Shown here: in pieces, positions 18,331-26,202 of the stretch
Numbering within the stretch: position 1 is the first letter of the stretch
How the letters are laid out: each line of letters begins with the position of its first letter
NCBI GenBank assembly: GCA_018262795.1
Contig: JADFDM010000010.1
Span: 1-64,000 of the forward strand
From: Sphingobacteriales bacterium
GTDB lineage: Bacteria > Bacteroidota > Bacteroidia > Chitinophagales > LD1
Length of the DNA: 64,000 nt
Reading direction: 5' to 3'
The notes under the pieces: generated by a model
Database searches by the model: none
Seen by the model: the letters and a program-made list of their open reading frames with translations, nothing else
Told to the model about the DNA's origin: nothing
Position numbers and translations under genes: made by a program

Positions 18331-19968
18331 ATGAAGAAAACTTACCTGCTCCTACTGGTTGTTTTAGCAACAACATTCAATACCTTTTCTCAATGCACTG
18401 AAACCTCTACCCCAAAAATTTTACTAGTGGGGGATAGCTGGGCTTGGTTTATGAGCACACAGTCTATCATTAACATCGAATTAAAAGCATGGGGGCATTC
18501 TGACTACACCTTTGTTTCTGATGCTATTGTGGCAGAAAACGGAGCAGAAACAAATGACTTTTTGAAGGCCGATAAAAAAGCAGAAATTCAATCGCTACTA
18601 AACGCCAACCCCACTATTGAAGTGGTGCATTTGAGTATTGGCGGCAACGATTTTCTGGGCGATTGGAACATTAGCATGACCCCGGGACAGGTTGACACCC
18701 TCACCTCCAATGTTTTTACACGATTGGATTCGGTGATACAGTTTATTAAAAGTTGTAAGCCGGGCATAAAAGTTTTTTGGAGCGGGTATGTGTATCCGAA
18801 TTTTGCCGAGCCAATTAATGATATGGCTCCCTTTCAAACCAGCCAACCATTTTACGGCACTTGGCACGGCATGGGCGACCCCACTTTTTTACAGATCAAC
18901 ACGCTGCTCAATGGCATCTCGTTAGAGTTTGATAGTATTTACGCTAACGACCCTCAGGTGGAGTCCAATATATGCACCGGTTTGATGCAATATTTATATG
19001 GACAAACCTCACCGATGAGCGTTCCACCATCGGGCACCTATGCCCCATTTACCCAACCTCTACCTTTTGGCGATCCCAATTACCCTTCTCCTAAAACAGC
19101 GATGAACGATTACGGATTTACCAAAGATTGCTTCCACCTTTCGGCTAATAGTTACAAAGCTTTCTTCGGCTACCACATGCAAAAGTTCTATCAAAAATAT
19201 CTGATGGATGATTTGTATTTGCTTTCGGCAAATAACAGCGAAACAGGAACTGTTTCATCACAAGGCAATGTGGCCGCATCACTTTCGCTCGGAAGTGCTT
19301 CCGGGGAAGACTTTGCCACCGTGTTATCCTTTAACACTACCACTATGGCCGACACTACTTTAGCGAAGGCGAGCCTGTTTATTCGGAGGCAATCGTTAAC
19401 CGGCACTAACCCGCTTTCGGGCGCTTTGGAGGTAACTGTTAAGAACGGAAATTTGGGAACCACTGCGAATGTGGAGGCTGCGGATTATACAGCTACCGGA
19501 GATGCTTCGGGCGCACCATGTCAGTTTGGCTCTATTGCCAATAATGATGATTGGGTTCGTTTGGATCTTCCTGTTCAGGCACTTCCTTTTATTACAAATG
19601 CAGCCGGCACTCAAATAATTATCAAAGCAACGGGCGCAACCGGCAAGGTAGATTTCTACGATTCAAGCAATCCGGAATTTGCTCCGATTTTAAATCTCAA
19701 ATACGGTCAAACTCCTTCCGGTATCAATGAGGCCACAAAGGAAACTGCTTTCACCGTTTACCCAAACCCAACTTCGGGAAAACTGACTATCAAAGCAAAC
19801 GGAGAAAACATCCGCACGCTTGAAATCACTAACTCACTTGGGCAAGTAGTGCTTCATCCCACGTTGCTGAATAACAGTATAGATATTTCTACGCTGGCAG
19901 CAGGCTTATACACCTTGAGCGTAACTACCAACAACGGAACCTCATCGCAACTAATTCTGAAAAACTAA
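18331..19968 (+). CDS. Secreted SGNH/GDSL hydrolase with type IX sorting domain
   Basis: A 545-residue exported hydrolase, probably an esterase or acyl hydrolase. A signal peptide ends near residue 20. SGNH blocks are in order: block I LLVGDSWAW with Ser36; block III HLSIGGNDFLG with Asn106; block V DCFHLSA with Asp266 and His269. Residues about 300-455 form a second beta-sandwich domain (alternating strands ending PILNLKYG) resembling the DNRLRE-type module of surface proteins. The last 80 residues are a type A sorting domain (FTVYPNPTSGKLTI ... LAAGLYTLSVTTNNG). The terminator and promoter-like motif upstream suggest its own transcript. With the neighbouring esterase it could attack the same polymer; this is inference. 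Confidence 0.85.
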   Translation: MKKTYLLLLVVLATTFNTFSQCTETSTPKILLVGDSWAWFMSTQSIINIELKAWGHSDYTFVSDAIVAENGAETNDFLKADKKAEIQSLLNANPTIEVVHLSIGGNDFLGDWNISMTPGQVDTLTSNVFTRLDSVIQFIKSCKPGIKVFWSGYVYPNFAEPINDMAPFQTSQPFYGTWHGMGDPTFLQINTLLNGISLEFDSIYANDPQVESNICTGLMQYLYGQTSPMSVPPSGTYAPFTQPLPFGDPNYPSPKTAMNDYGFTKDCFHLSANSYKAFFGYHMQKFYQKYLMDDLYLLSANNSETGTVSSQGNVAASLSLGSASGEDFATVLSFNTTTMADTTLAKASLFIRRQSLTGTNPLSGALEVTVKNGNLGTTANVEAADYTATGDASGAPCQFGSIANNDDWVRLDLPVQALPFITNAAGTQIIIKATGATGKVDFYDSSNPEFAPILNLKYGQTPSGINEATKETAFTVYPNPTSGKLTIKANGENIRTLEITNSLGQVVLHPTLLNNSIDISTLAAGLYTLSVTTNNGTSSQLILKN

Positions 19969-20095
19969 TAGTGTGCTGTTTGGTAACTTACGGTAGGGGA
20001 TGTGGGTTTGAGATAAATGAATTGTTCCACCTTTGTGGATGTTTCTTGCATAGCCGTTGTGCTGCGTTATCACCAACATGACTTTTAATAGCTTT

Positions 20096-20413
20096 CTACT
20101 TTATTAAAATCATATTCTCTGAAGGATTCTCTTCGAGGTAATACACCGTTACTGAATCGCCTACGGCTACTTCATTCTTTATTTCTTGCGAAAGGGCAAA
20201 TACCTTATCGCCCACTTTCAGCGTTACAAAAATTTGCTTTCCATCTACTATATCAATTAAACTATCCACCGGCAACAGAATGCGCTTGCCTTCATTTTTG
20301 AGCTTATCCGATTTATTGTAATCATACATTTTCCAAAGCACGGCAATCGCTCCTGCGGCAATAAATAAAGTGATGGCAATCCAAAAACTGAGCTTTGTTC
20401 GTCTGCGTTCCAT
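20096..20413 (-). CDS. Small single-pass membrane protein, unknown
   Basis: A 105-residue protein with a basic N-terminus (MERRRTK), one membrane helix at about 9-27, and an outside or cytoplasmic beta-rich domain (VDGKQIFVTLKVGDKVFAL, VAVGDSVTVYYLE) that may be a small barrel. I do not recognise a family. It starts nine bases after the stop of the tryptophan dioxygenase gene, so the two are likely one operon; that does not by itself imply a kynurenine role. Confidence 0.7.
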   Translation of the reverse strand: MERRRTKLSFWIAITLFIAAGAIAVLWKMYDYNKSDKLKNEGKRILLPVDSLIDIVDGKQIFVTLKVGDKVFALSQEIKNEVAVGDSVTVYYLEENPSENMILIK

Positions 20414-20422
20414 AGGCGCTTG

Positions 20423-21457
20423 CTATTTACCAAAGCCGAGGCGTACACACAAGGCGGGCGATAACTTCGGCAGTTTATTTCTTTCTATCATAAAGGTAGT
20501 CAGTTCGGCAAACTCCTTAAAAATGTGGTGACTGTTCAAGGCTCCCTGCAAGTAATCTTTGCCGGTGCTTCCTCCGGTGCCGGTGCGCATGCCTATCATG
20601 CGGTGCACCATATTCACGTGTCTAAAGCGCCAGGTAGAAATCGTATTATCAATCTCTAACAGTGTATTGATGATCTGAAAAGGCATTTGAAGTAAAGGGT
20701 AGTCGCGGTATAATACAATAAACAGAGCGGCTCTGCGCGCATCGCTGCTCAAGTTCCAATCCTTGTTTTTTTCTTTGCTGAAAAATAATTCTTCAAAGCG
20801 CTTTAAGTTAAATTTCTCTACCTCCTGAAGGCTGCTCGTATAGGCTTCGCGGTATTTTTGCCAAAAGGGATGCTCCGGCCCGTCACTCTTCCAACCCTCC
20901 CAAAAGTTGCTGTCATCAAAAAACGGCATGCGCTCTAACCATTCGTTCACCAAATCAATCAGCGGCTTTTTCTTCTCCACGTCTTCAATTATTTTCTTGT
21001 CTTCAGGTTTCAATTGACTGGTGTAATATTCTTTGCCAAACCGTTGATTCATTCGCAACCCTAAATGTGCTTCGAGCAACTTAAACTGAATACTCTGAAA
21101 ACCCGAAGCAGGGCGCAACATATTCCGAAAATCGAGAAAATCGAGCGGGGTCATCGTTTCCAGAATATTGATTTTGTCCACCAGAATAGTCAGAATAGTC
21201 GCCACTCTTTTCAGGCGATGATGTGCCACAAATAAATCGGGCGAATTATCGCTGATGTTGGGTTGCGCAAGAATATCCATCACCGAACTTACTTCATACA
21301 ATATCTGCTTAAACCAAAGTTCATACGATTGGTGAATGACAATAAAGAGCATCTCGTCATGTGCATGTTCGCGTCCTGCTTTATCGCTTTCTAATTCTTG
21401 GGCATTTAGAATTTTATCTAATTGCAGATACTCGCTGTAGTAAACTCCGTCTTTCAT
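20423..21457 (-). CDS. kynA: Tryptophan 2,3-dioxygenase
   Basis: Haem enzyme that opens the indole ring of L-tryptophan to N-formylkynurenine, the first step of tryptophan catabolism. The 344-residue product carries the family blocks: HAHDEMLFIVIHQSYELWF (31-49) with substrate-binding His42; a middle GFQSIQFKLLEAHLG segment; and RHVNMVHRMIGMRTGTGGS (about 279-297) with His285 as the likely haem ligand. It is longer than the roughly 280-residue proteobacterial enzymes and closer in plan to eukaryotic ones. ATG at 21457 is preferred to upstream in-frame starts, which add no family-like sequence. No formamidase, kynureninase or monooxygenase gene lies nearby. It is divergent from the desaturase gene. 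Confidence 0.88.
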   Translation of the reverse strand: MKDGVYYSEYLQLDKILNAQELESDKAGREHAHDEMLFIVIHQSYELWFKQILYEVSSVMDILAQPNISDNSPDLFVAHHRLKRVATILTILVDKINILETMTPLDFLDFRNMLRPASGFQSIQFKLLEAHLGLRMNQRFGKEYYTSQLKPEDKKIIEDVEKKKPLIDLVNEWLERMPFFDDSNFWEGWKSDGPEHPFWQKYREAYTSSLQEVEKFNLKRFEELFFSKEKNKDWNLSSDARRAALFIVLYRDYPLLQMPFQIINTLLEIDNTISTWRFRHVNMVHRMIGMRTGTGGSTGKDYLQGALNSHHIFKEFAELTTFMIERNKLPKLSPALCVRLGFGK

Positions 21458-21608
21458 TATGCTTAGATTTTCGCTGTGAAGGCGCGAATAAATTTTCGCG
21501 CGGTTAATTAGATAGTTCAAAGATGAAAAAAAACAGGAGTAGTGCTGCGATTGCTTGTAAAAACAATTGCGCATAAAACTTCTATACTTGTATTTAGAAA
21601 TAGCGACA

Positions 21609-22607
21609 GTGAATCAGAAAAATTTTCATCAGGTTGATTTTGACCAACCCCATCCGCAGCGAACTCGAGCAATACTGAAGGCGCACCCCGAAGTAAAAAA
21701 ACTTGTTGGCCGCAATCCCTGGACGGCTGCTGTGATGTTGGGCATATTAGTGCTTCAAAGCGGTATCGCTTATGGCATGGGAAAGTTGGGAATTCATTAC
21801 TGGTGGGCAAGTTTGATAGTTGCTTACATGATCGGAGCCTTTGCTAACCACGCCATGTATGTAATTATTCATGAAGCTACACATAACCTCGTGTTCACGA
21901 GTAAAACTTGGAATAGATGGGTGGCTATTATTGCCGATTTACCCAACACATTTCCCGGCTCTATGGGATTTAATGTGTACCATTTAAAGCATCATGCGCA
22001 TCAGGGCGACTATGATTACGATGCTGACTTAGCCAACCGTTGGGAGGCAAAACTAATTGGCAACACTGCCTTGGGTAAAGCCCTTTGGCTCTTGCTTTTT
22101 CCGGTGTTTCAAATTACGCGGCCTCCCCGGTTGAAAGCGATTAAAATGTGGAGCAAATGGAGCTGGTTTAATTTGATGGCAGCGGTGACTTACGATGTGC
22201 TCATTATTTGGCTTTGCGGGTGGAACGGCATGATTTATCTCTGGGCATCTTTTGTTTTTTCTATTGGTCTGCACCCGGTTGGTGCGCGCTGGATTCAGGA
22301 ACATTACACCACCGATTCATCGCAGGAAACCGCCAGTTATTACGGCATTCTCAATATTCCCGCGCTGAATGTGGGATACCATAATGAGCATCACGATTTC
22401 CCTTCTATTCCTTGGAACAACCTGCCCAAGTTAAAGGCGCTGGCTCCTGAATTTTACGAGCCGTTGCAATCTCATCACTCTTGGGGAAAGTTATTGTTGC
22501 GATTTCTTTTTGATAAAGACTACAGCTTGTTTTCGAGGGTAGAACGGATGCAAAATGGAAAGGTGGCTTTTGAAAAAAAGAAAAGAGGCTTAGCGAGTGA
22601 GGCCTAA
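21609..22607 (+). CDS. Membrane desaturase, close relative of dihydroceramide delta-4 desaturase (DES1)
   Basis: A 332-residue membrane di-iron desaturase. The N-terminus has the sphingolipid desaturase signature (FDQPHPQRTRAILKAHPEVK, residues 11-30), known from animal and plant DES1. The three histidine boxes are HEATH (88-92), HLKHH (125-129) and HNEHHDFP (258-265), at nearly the spacing of human DEGS1 as I recall it. Other shared words are SYYGxLN, NVGYHNEHHDFP and GLHPxxxxxIxEHY. Four or so membrane segments lie between. The likely reaction is trans double-bond insertion into a dihydroceramide-type base. GTG at 21609 is chosen since TATACTTG (21583-21590), a promoter-like motif, would lie inside a longer version. 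No sphingolipid synthesis gene is adjacent. Confidence 0.85.
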   Translation: MNQKNFHQVDFDQPHPQRTRAILKAHPEVKKLVGRNPWTAAVMLGILVLQSGIAYGMGKLGIHYWWASLIVAYMIGAFANHAMYVIIHEATHNLVFTSKTWNRWVAIIADLPNTFPGSMGFNVYHLKHHAHQGDYDYDADLANRWEAKLIGNTALGKALWLLLFPVFQITRPPRLKAIKMWSKWSWFNLMAAVTYDVLIIWLCGWNGMIYLWASFVFSIGLHPVGARWIQEHYTTDSSQETASYYGILNIPALNVGYHNEHHDFPSIPWNNLPKLKALAPEFYEPLQSHHSWGKLLLRFLFDKDYSLFSRVERMQNGKVAFEKKKRGLASEA

Positions 22608-22646
22608 TTGCAAGGCTATGATATATTCGCACAAAATATTTTAACG

Positions 22647-23018
22647 ATGGATATAACCGGAACACTGATACAGATTTTACCTGCACAAACCGGAACCGGA
22701 AAAAACGGCCCGTGGAAAAAGTGCGATTTCGTGATTGAGACCAGCGACAAATTTCCTAAGAAAGTTTGCATCACTGCTTGGAACGAATTATCTGATCAGG
22801 TAGAAAAGATGAACATGAATAGTCAGCTCAATGTGAGCTTTGACATTAGTAGCCGTGAATACAACGGACGCTGGTACACGGATGTAAAAGCATGGAAAGT
22901 AGTCGCTGAAAATAAGGGCAGTGCTCCCAGCAACAACAGCACCAATAGCAGTTCACCGGGCAGTAATGAGCCTCCTGATTTCCCAAGTATTGAATCGGCT
23001 GATGATCTTCCGTTTTAA
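22647..23018 (+). CDS. DUF3127 OB-fold-like protein with SSB-type acidic tip
   Basis: A 123-residue protein of the DUF3127 family, thought to resemble small OB-fold nucleic-acid binders; function not established. Residues 1-90 form the domain (MDITGTLIQILPAQTGTG... RWYTDVKAWKVV). A disordered Ser/Asn/Pro-rich linker follows, and the chain ends ESADDLPF, very like the DDDIPF tip of bacterial SSB that docks repair and replication proteins. The ATG at 22647 starts the conserved domain. It lies 39 bases after the desaturase stop, and is followed by a convergent zinc-finger gene and then ssb. Confidence 0.8.
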   Translation: MDITGTLIQILPAQTGTGKNGPWKKCDFVIETSDKFPKKVCITAWNELSDQVEKMNMNSQLNVSFDISSREYNGRWYTDVKAWKVVAENKGSAPSNNSTNSSSPGSNEPPDFPSIESADDLPF

Positions 23019-23023
23019 AAGAA

Positions 23024-23401
23024 TCAATTTTCTTTTTTCTCCTCTATTTTTCGCACCAACATCACCCAATCATTTTCGATAGGGAGATAGCCGTACTCAT
23101 AACAGAAGAAATAGGTTTTGCCCGCTTTGGTTTGAAGCATGTTGGTCACGTACTCAAACTGAAAACCTTTTTGCAACAACTTCGCTTTTGGCACTTTGGT
23201 AATTCCTTTTGGCTCGGTGTTTAGCTCCTCCATAATTCTGCGGTTCTTTCGGAGAATATTATTGATGTTGCGCACCACATTAGTAGCATCGCTGTTCTGC
23301 TGATTGTTATAACCATTGCGACATTGATCGTCACAGAATTTCTTATCCGAACGCCCCTTTATTACCGCACCGCAGGCAAGGCAAGTTTTTTGTTCCTCCA
23401 T
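23024..23401 (-). CDS. Small zinc-ribbon protein
   Basis: A 125-residue protein with an N-terminal four-Cys zinc finger: Cys7 and Cys10 (CLAC), Cys23 and Cys27 (KFCDDQCRNGYNN). The pattern resembles the FCSxxCR ribbons seen in DUF2116-like proteins. Residues 35-125 are helical then beta-rich (TKAGKTYFFCYEYGYLPIENDWVMLVRK) with no enzyme motif. Its stop faces that of the DUF3127 gene with a five-base gap, so the two are convergent. Function unknown. Confidence 0.75.
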   Translation of the reverse strand: MEEQKTCLACGAVIKGRSDKKFCDDQCRNGYNNQQNSDATNVVRNINNILRKNRRIMEELNTEPKGITKVPKAKLLQKGFQFEYVTNMLQTKAGKTYFFCYEYGYLPIENDWVMLVRKIEEKKEN

Positions 23402-23562
23402 TTTTGAAGTTTAGCCGAATATACAATCGTTTGTTGTCGCTTACAAACGGAAGTAAATGTTTAGAATCCGGCTAAGGGTTTTCACCATCACCATCTTTGC
23501 ACCATCATTTTTTAACCACCTCTGTGTTTAACCTTAGCACGCAGAGGATAAAACCAAGAATT

Positions 23563-23901
23563 ATGAGCAATTTAAAAAACAGCGTTCGCCTCATGGGCCA
23601 CCTGGGTGCTGCACCCGAAGTAAAAACTATTGCTGGCAGCAAAAAACTGGCAAAGTTCAGTATCGCTACCAACGAATCGTACAAAAACGAGAAAGGGGAA
23701 AAAGTGCAGGAAACATACTGGCACAATGTAGTGGCATGGGGCAAACTGGCCGACATTGCCGAAAAGTATTTGCAAAAAGGAAGCGAAGTGGCGCTGGAAG
23801 GCAAACTGACTAACCACAGCTACACCGATAAAGAAGGTAATAAGCGCTACGTCACTGAAATTCTCGCCAATGAGATTTTGATGGTGGGCGGGAAGGATTA
23901 A
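23563..23901 (+). CDS. ssb: Short single-stranded DNA-binding protein
   Basis: A 112-residue SSB that coats single-stranded DNA. The OB fold is complete: NSVRLMGHLGAAPEVK opening, KLAKFSIATNESYKNEKGEKVQETYWHNVVAWGKLADIAEKYLQKGSEVALEGKL core written here in part (ETYWHNVVAWGKLA is the hallmark), and YVTEILANEI closing strand. It ends at MVGGKD right after the fold: the linker and DDDIPF-type tip of canonical SSB are absent. It may therefore be an accessory SSB. Inverted repeats lie just before and just after the gene. ATG at 23563 gives the normal N-terminus. Confidence 0.9.
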   Translation: MSNLKNSVRLMGHLGAAPEVKTIAGSKKLAKFSIATNESYKNEKGEKVQETYWHNVVAWGKLADIAEKYLQKGSEVALEGKLTNHSYTDKEGNKRYVTEILANEILMVGGKD

Positions 23902-23911
23902 AGCAAGAAAA

Positions 23912-23961
23912 CCACGAGTACACGGATAAAAAATACTCTATTCTCATTCGTGTATTCGTGG
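23912..23961 (+). terminator. Long inverted repeat after ssb, likely terminator
   Basis: CCACGAGTACACG (23912-23924) pairs with CGTGTATTCGTGG (23949-23961), 13 pairs including one G-T, with a 24-base loop. It is followed by CATTTCTTTTC. It could end the ssb transcript or be an intergenic palindromic repeat copy. Confidence 0.55.
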
Positions 23962-24021
23962 CATTTCTTTTCTACTCTTTCAAATTACTTACATTTATTG
24001 CCTTCAACTCTCTACTATACT

Positions 24022-25653
24022 ATGGTTTACCGCTACTCTCTTTTAACTATTGCCTTGTTCATTTCTTATACCTGCACAAAGGCACAATCCTGGAAAAATT
24101 ATCCCTACCACGAAGCGGGAAGCGCGCTCACTTTTCCCCGCGATGAAGGGTACCATCCGGGAGAAGTGGTAGAGTGGTGGTATACCAATGCTCACCTGAC
24201 AGGCGATAGCACCGGCACCGATTACGCTTTCATGTTCACCTATTTTTATTACCCCGCCTTAGGCTTTGACGGCTTTCGCATTTTTGAGCTATCAAACGAA
24301 AACACAGGAGATTTTCTAACCGAATCTACTCCCTGCCATTATACTACCATTGATACCTCTAAACTCCATATAGTAGCCAATACGGGCATTACCGGCACCG
24401 GACATGAAGAATGGAAAACACTGGACTCCTCCGGTATTCTCCGTCCTTTTGAATATCACCTAAGCGGCTCCATGGCAAATGCTTCTTTCGACTTAACCTA
24501 TAAGGCAGTGAAGCGACCCTTGATGGTGGGAGGCACCGGCTTTTTATATGAAGGTATCACCGGCTACACCTATTACTACTCACAAACCGGGCTGGAAGCC
24601 ACCGGCACTATGACGATGAATGGAGTGACCGAGACGGTGCATGGCATTTCGTGGATTGACCGCCAGTGGGGGCAGTTTAATCCGAATAATGGAGAGCAAT
24701 ATACCTGGATGTCACTGCAACTTTCAAACGGTATGGATCTGAACCTCTGGAATATTTTCAACGCACAGGCGCAAATACCCGATACTTCAACTTATCGCTT
24801 TTGCACCGTTTACTTGAGTGACAGCACCCACACCACCTTCAGTAATTTTACATTGGAAAGATTAAAGTACACCTACACTCCAAGCAATCAAACCTGCTAC
24901 GATCAAAAATGGCGATTGACTTATGGCAACACCGATCTAATTCTCACGGCTACGCATGTCAATAACGAAGTCACCTTTCCTATACGATTCTTTGAAGGCA
25001 ACATGCAGATTGAAGGAACCATAGACGGGCAAGCAGTAACCGGAGTGGGGTACGTGGAGTTGCTCCATTCTTTTAAAAACCCCCAAGTGGCCATCACCTC
25101 ACCTGTACCCAATGCCGGATGGGATGGCAGTACCGCAGTAAGTTGGCAGTTGCAAAACCCTGATGATGGAAGGCCGGTGTGGTACGATTTATCAGTAAGC
25201 ACCGACAGCCAAAGCACATTTACACCTATCGCCAACCACTTGACCGATACTGATTTTGTATGGTCTCCTTCTTTACCAATTGGAACACAAGGTTGGTTTC
25301 GAGTAAAAGCCTATTCTATTGATACTACCCTTGTGAGTACAGTCACTGCCTCCGGTCCATTTATCTTTGGTGTAACCGGTATCCACGAAATTATTGAAGG
25401 CAACACCGTGAGTGTGTTTCCAAATCCTTTCAATAAGGAAACAACCCTCGGCTACTCACTTTCCGCTCCGGCCAATGTGCAGTTAGATATTATAAACGTA
25501 AATGGAGAATTAGTAAAACGATTTGACGCAACGCATCAAGGAACTGGTCAGCATCAATTTATTTGGAACACAATCAATACACCAGCCGGAGTATATTATT
25601 ACCGATTAAGCGTAAATGATAATGTGCTGAATGGGACGATGGTAAGGCAGTGA
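24022..25653 (+). CDS. Secreted AttH/CrtC-type lipocalin protein with type IX sorting domain
   Basis: A 543-residue exported protein. After a signal peptide ending about residue 21 (CTKAQ), residues about 25-345 form the double lipocalin of the AttH/CrtC group (carotenoid hydratase-like): HPGEVVEWWYTNAHLTG (45-61) and HGISWIDRQWGQF are the two diagnostic words. This family includes 1-hydroxycarotenoid-forming CrtC and the attachment protein AttH; no catalytic assignment is safe for a secreted form. A fibronectin-like segment (PNAGWDGSTAVSWQL...) follows, then a type A sorting domain (VSVFPNPFNKETTL ... AGVYYYRLSVNDN). ATG at 24022 gives the signal peptide. The opposing lipoprotein gene is convergent. 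Confidence 0.83.
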   Translation: MVYRYSLLTIALFISYTCTKAQSWKNYPYHEAGSALTFPRDEGYHPGEVVEWWYTNAHLTGDSTGTDYAFMFTYFYYPALGFDGFRIFELSNENTGDFLTESTPCHYTTIDTSKLHIVANTGITGTGHEEWKTLDSSGILRPFEYHLSGSMANASFDLTYKAVKRPLMVGGTGFLYEGITGYTYYYSQTGLEATGTMTMNGVTETVHGISWIDRQWGQFNPNNGEQYTWMSLQLSNGMDLNLWNIFNAQAQIPDTSTYRFCTVYLSDSTHTTFSNFTLERLKYTYTPSNQTCYDQKWRLTYGNTDLILTATHVNNEVTFPIRFFEGNMQIEGTIDGQAVTGVGYVELLHSFKNPQVAITSPVPNAGWDGSTAVSWQLQNPDDGRPVWYDLSVSTDSQSTFTPIANHLTDTDFVWSPSLPIGTQGWFRVKAYSIDTTLVSTVTASGPFIFGVTGIHEIIEGNTVSVFPNPFNKETTLGYSLSAPANVQLDIINVNGELVKRFDATHQGTGQHQFIWNTINTPAGVYYYRLSVNDNVLNGTMVRQ

Positions 25654-25723
25654 TAAATGTAATTTGGGGAGCCAGACAATGGAACAGCAGACCCCTCATC
25701 TATCGTTTTACCTGTCTTAAAAA

Positions 25724-25754
25724 CCAAAGGCCGCCCTATGCAGACAGCCTTTGG
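25724..25754 (-). terminator. Terminator between convergent genes
   Basis: CCAAAGGC (25724-25731) pairs with GCCTTTGG (25747-25754). On the minus strand the stem runs into TTTTTAAG, so it fits best as terminator of the small lipoprotein gene. Confidence 0.65.
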
Positions 25755-25774
25755 AAATAATCAAATTTTACTTT

Positions 25775-25987
25775 TTAGAATGCTCTTGATTTGGCGTGGC
25801 ATGTAGCACCACCAGATTCAGCAGCTTTAATAGCGGCATCTACATCTCCTTTGTCGAAATCCTTGCTACAGTATTCGTACTTGGTAAACTCAGTGCTGTT
25901 TTTGTCGGTGCACACATAGCACTTGGAGCAAGAAGAGGCCATCGTTACTAAAACTACAACTACTAAGGGTAAAAACATCTTTTTCAT
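25775..25987 (-). CDS. Small cysteine-rich lipoprotein
   Basis: A 70-residue protein with a lipoprotein signal: MKK, hydrophobic residues 5-16 and lipobox ASSC with Cys20. The mature part has four further Cys (23, 26, 40, 63), giving CSKCYVC at the lipid end, which could form two disulfides or a metal site. No family recognised. A hairpin terminator follows the stop. Confidence 0.6.
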   Translation of the reverse strand: MKKMFLPLVVVVLVTMASSCSKCYVCTDKNSTEFTKYEYCSKDFDKGDVDAAIKAAESGGATCHAKSRAF

Positions 25988-26202
25988 AAAAATTTGGTTT
26001 TAAGTGTGTGCCTACTCTGATCACTTTTCGGCTTCCGCGCCTTACTTTTTGAGGGGTTCAGGGGACTCCCTTTAATCTTTGTTTGTCAAATGTTTACCAA
26101 ATATAAGATTTTAAACCAATAGTGCCCTAAACGGTTTAATTTTTTTGAATTGAGCTTCAAAATAGTAATTACAATACTTTGAAAATCACTTTTCAAAAAT
26201 GA

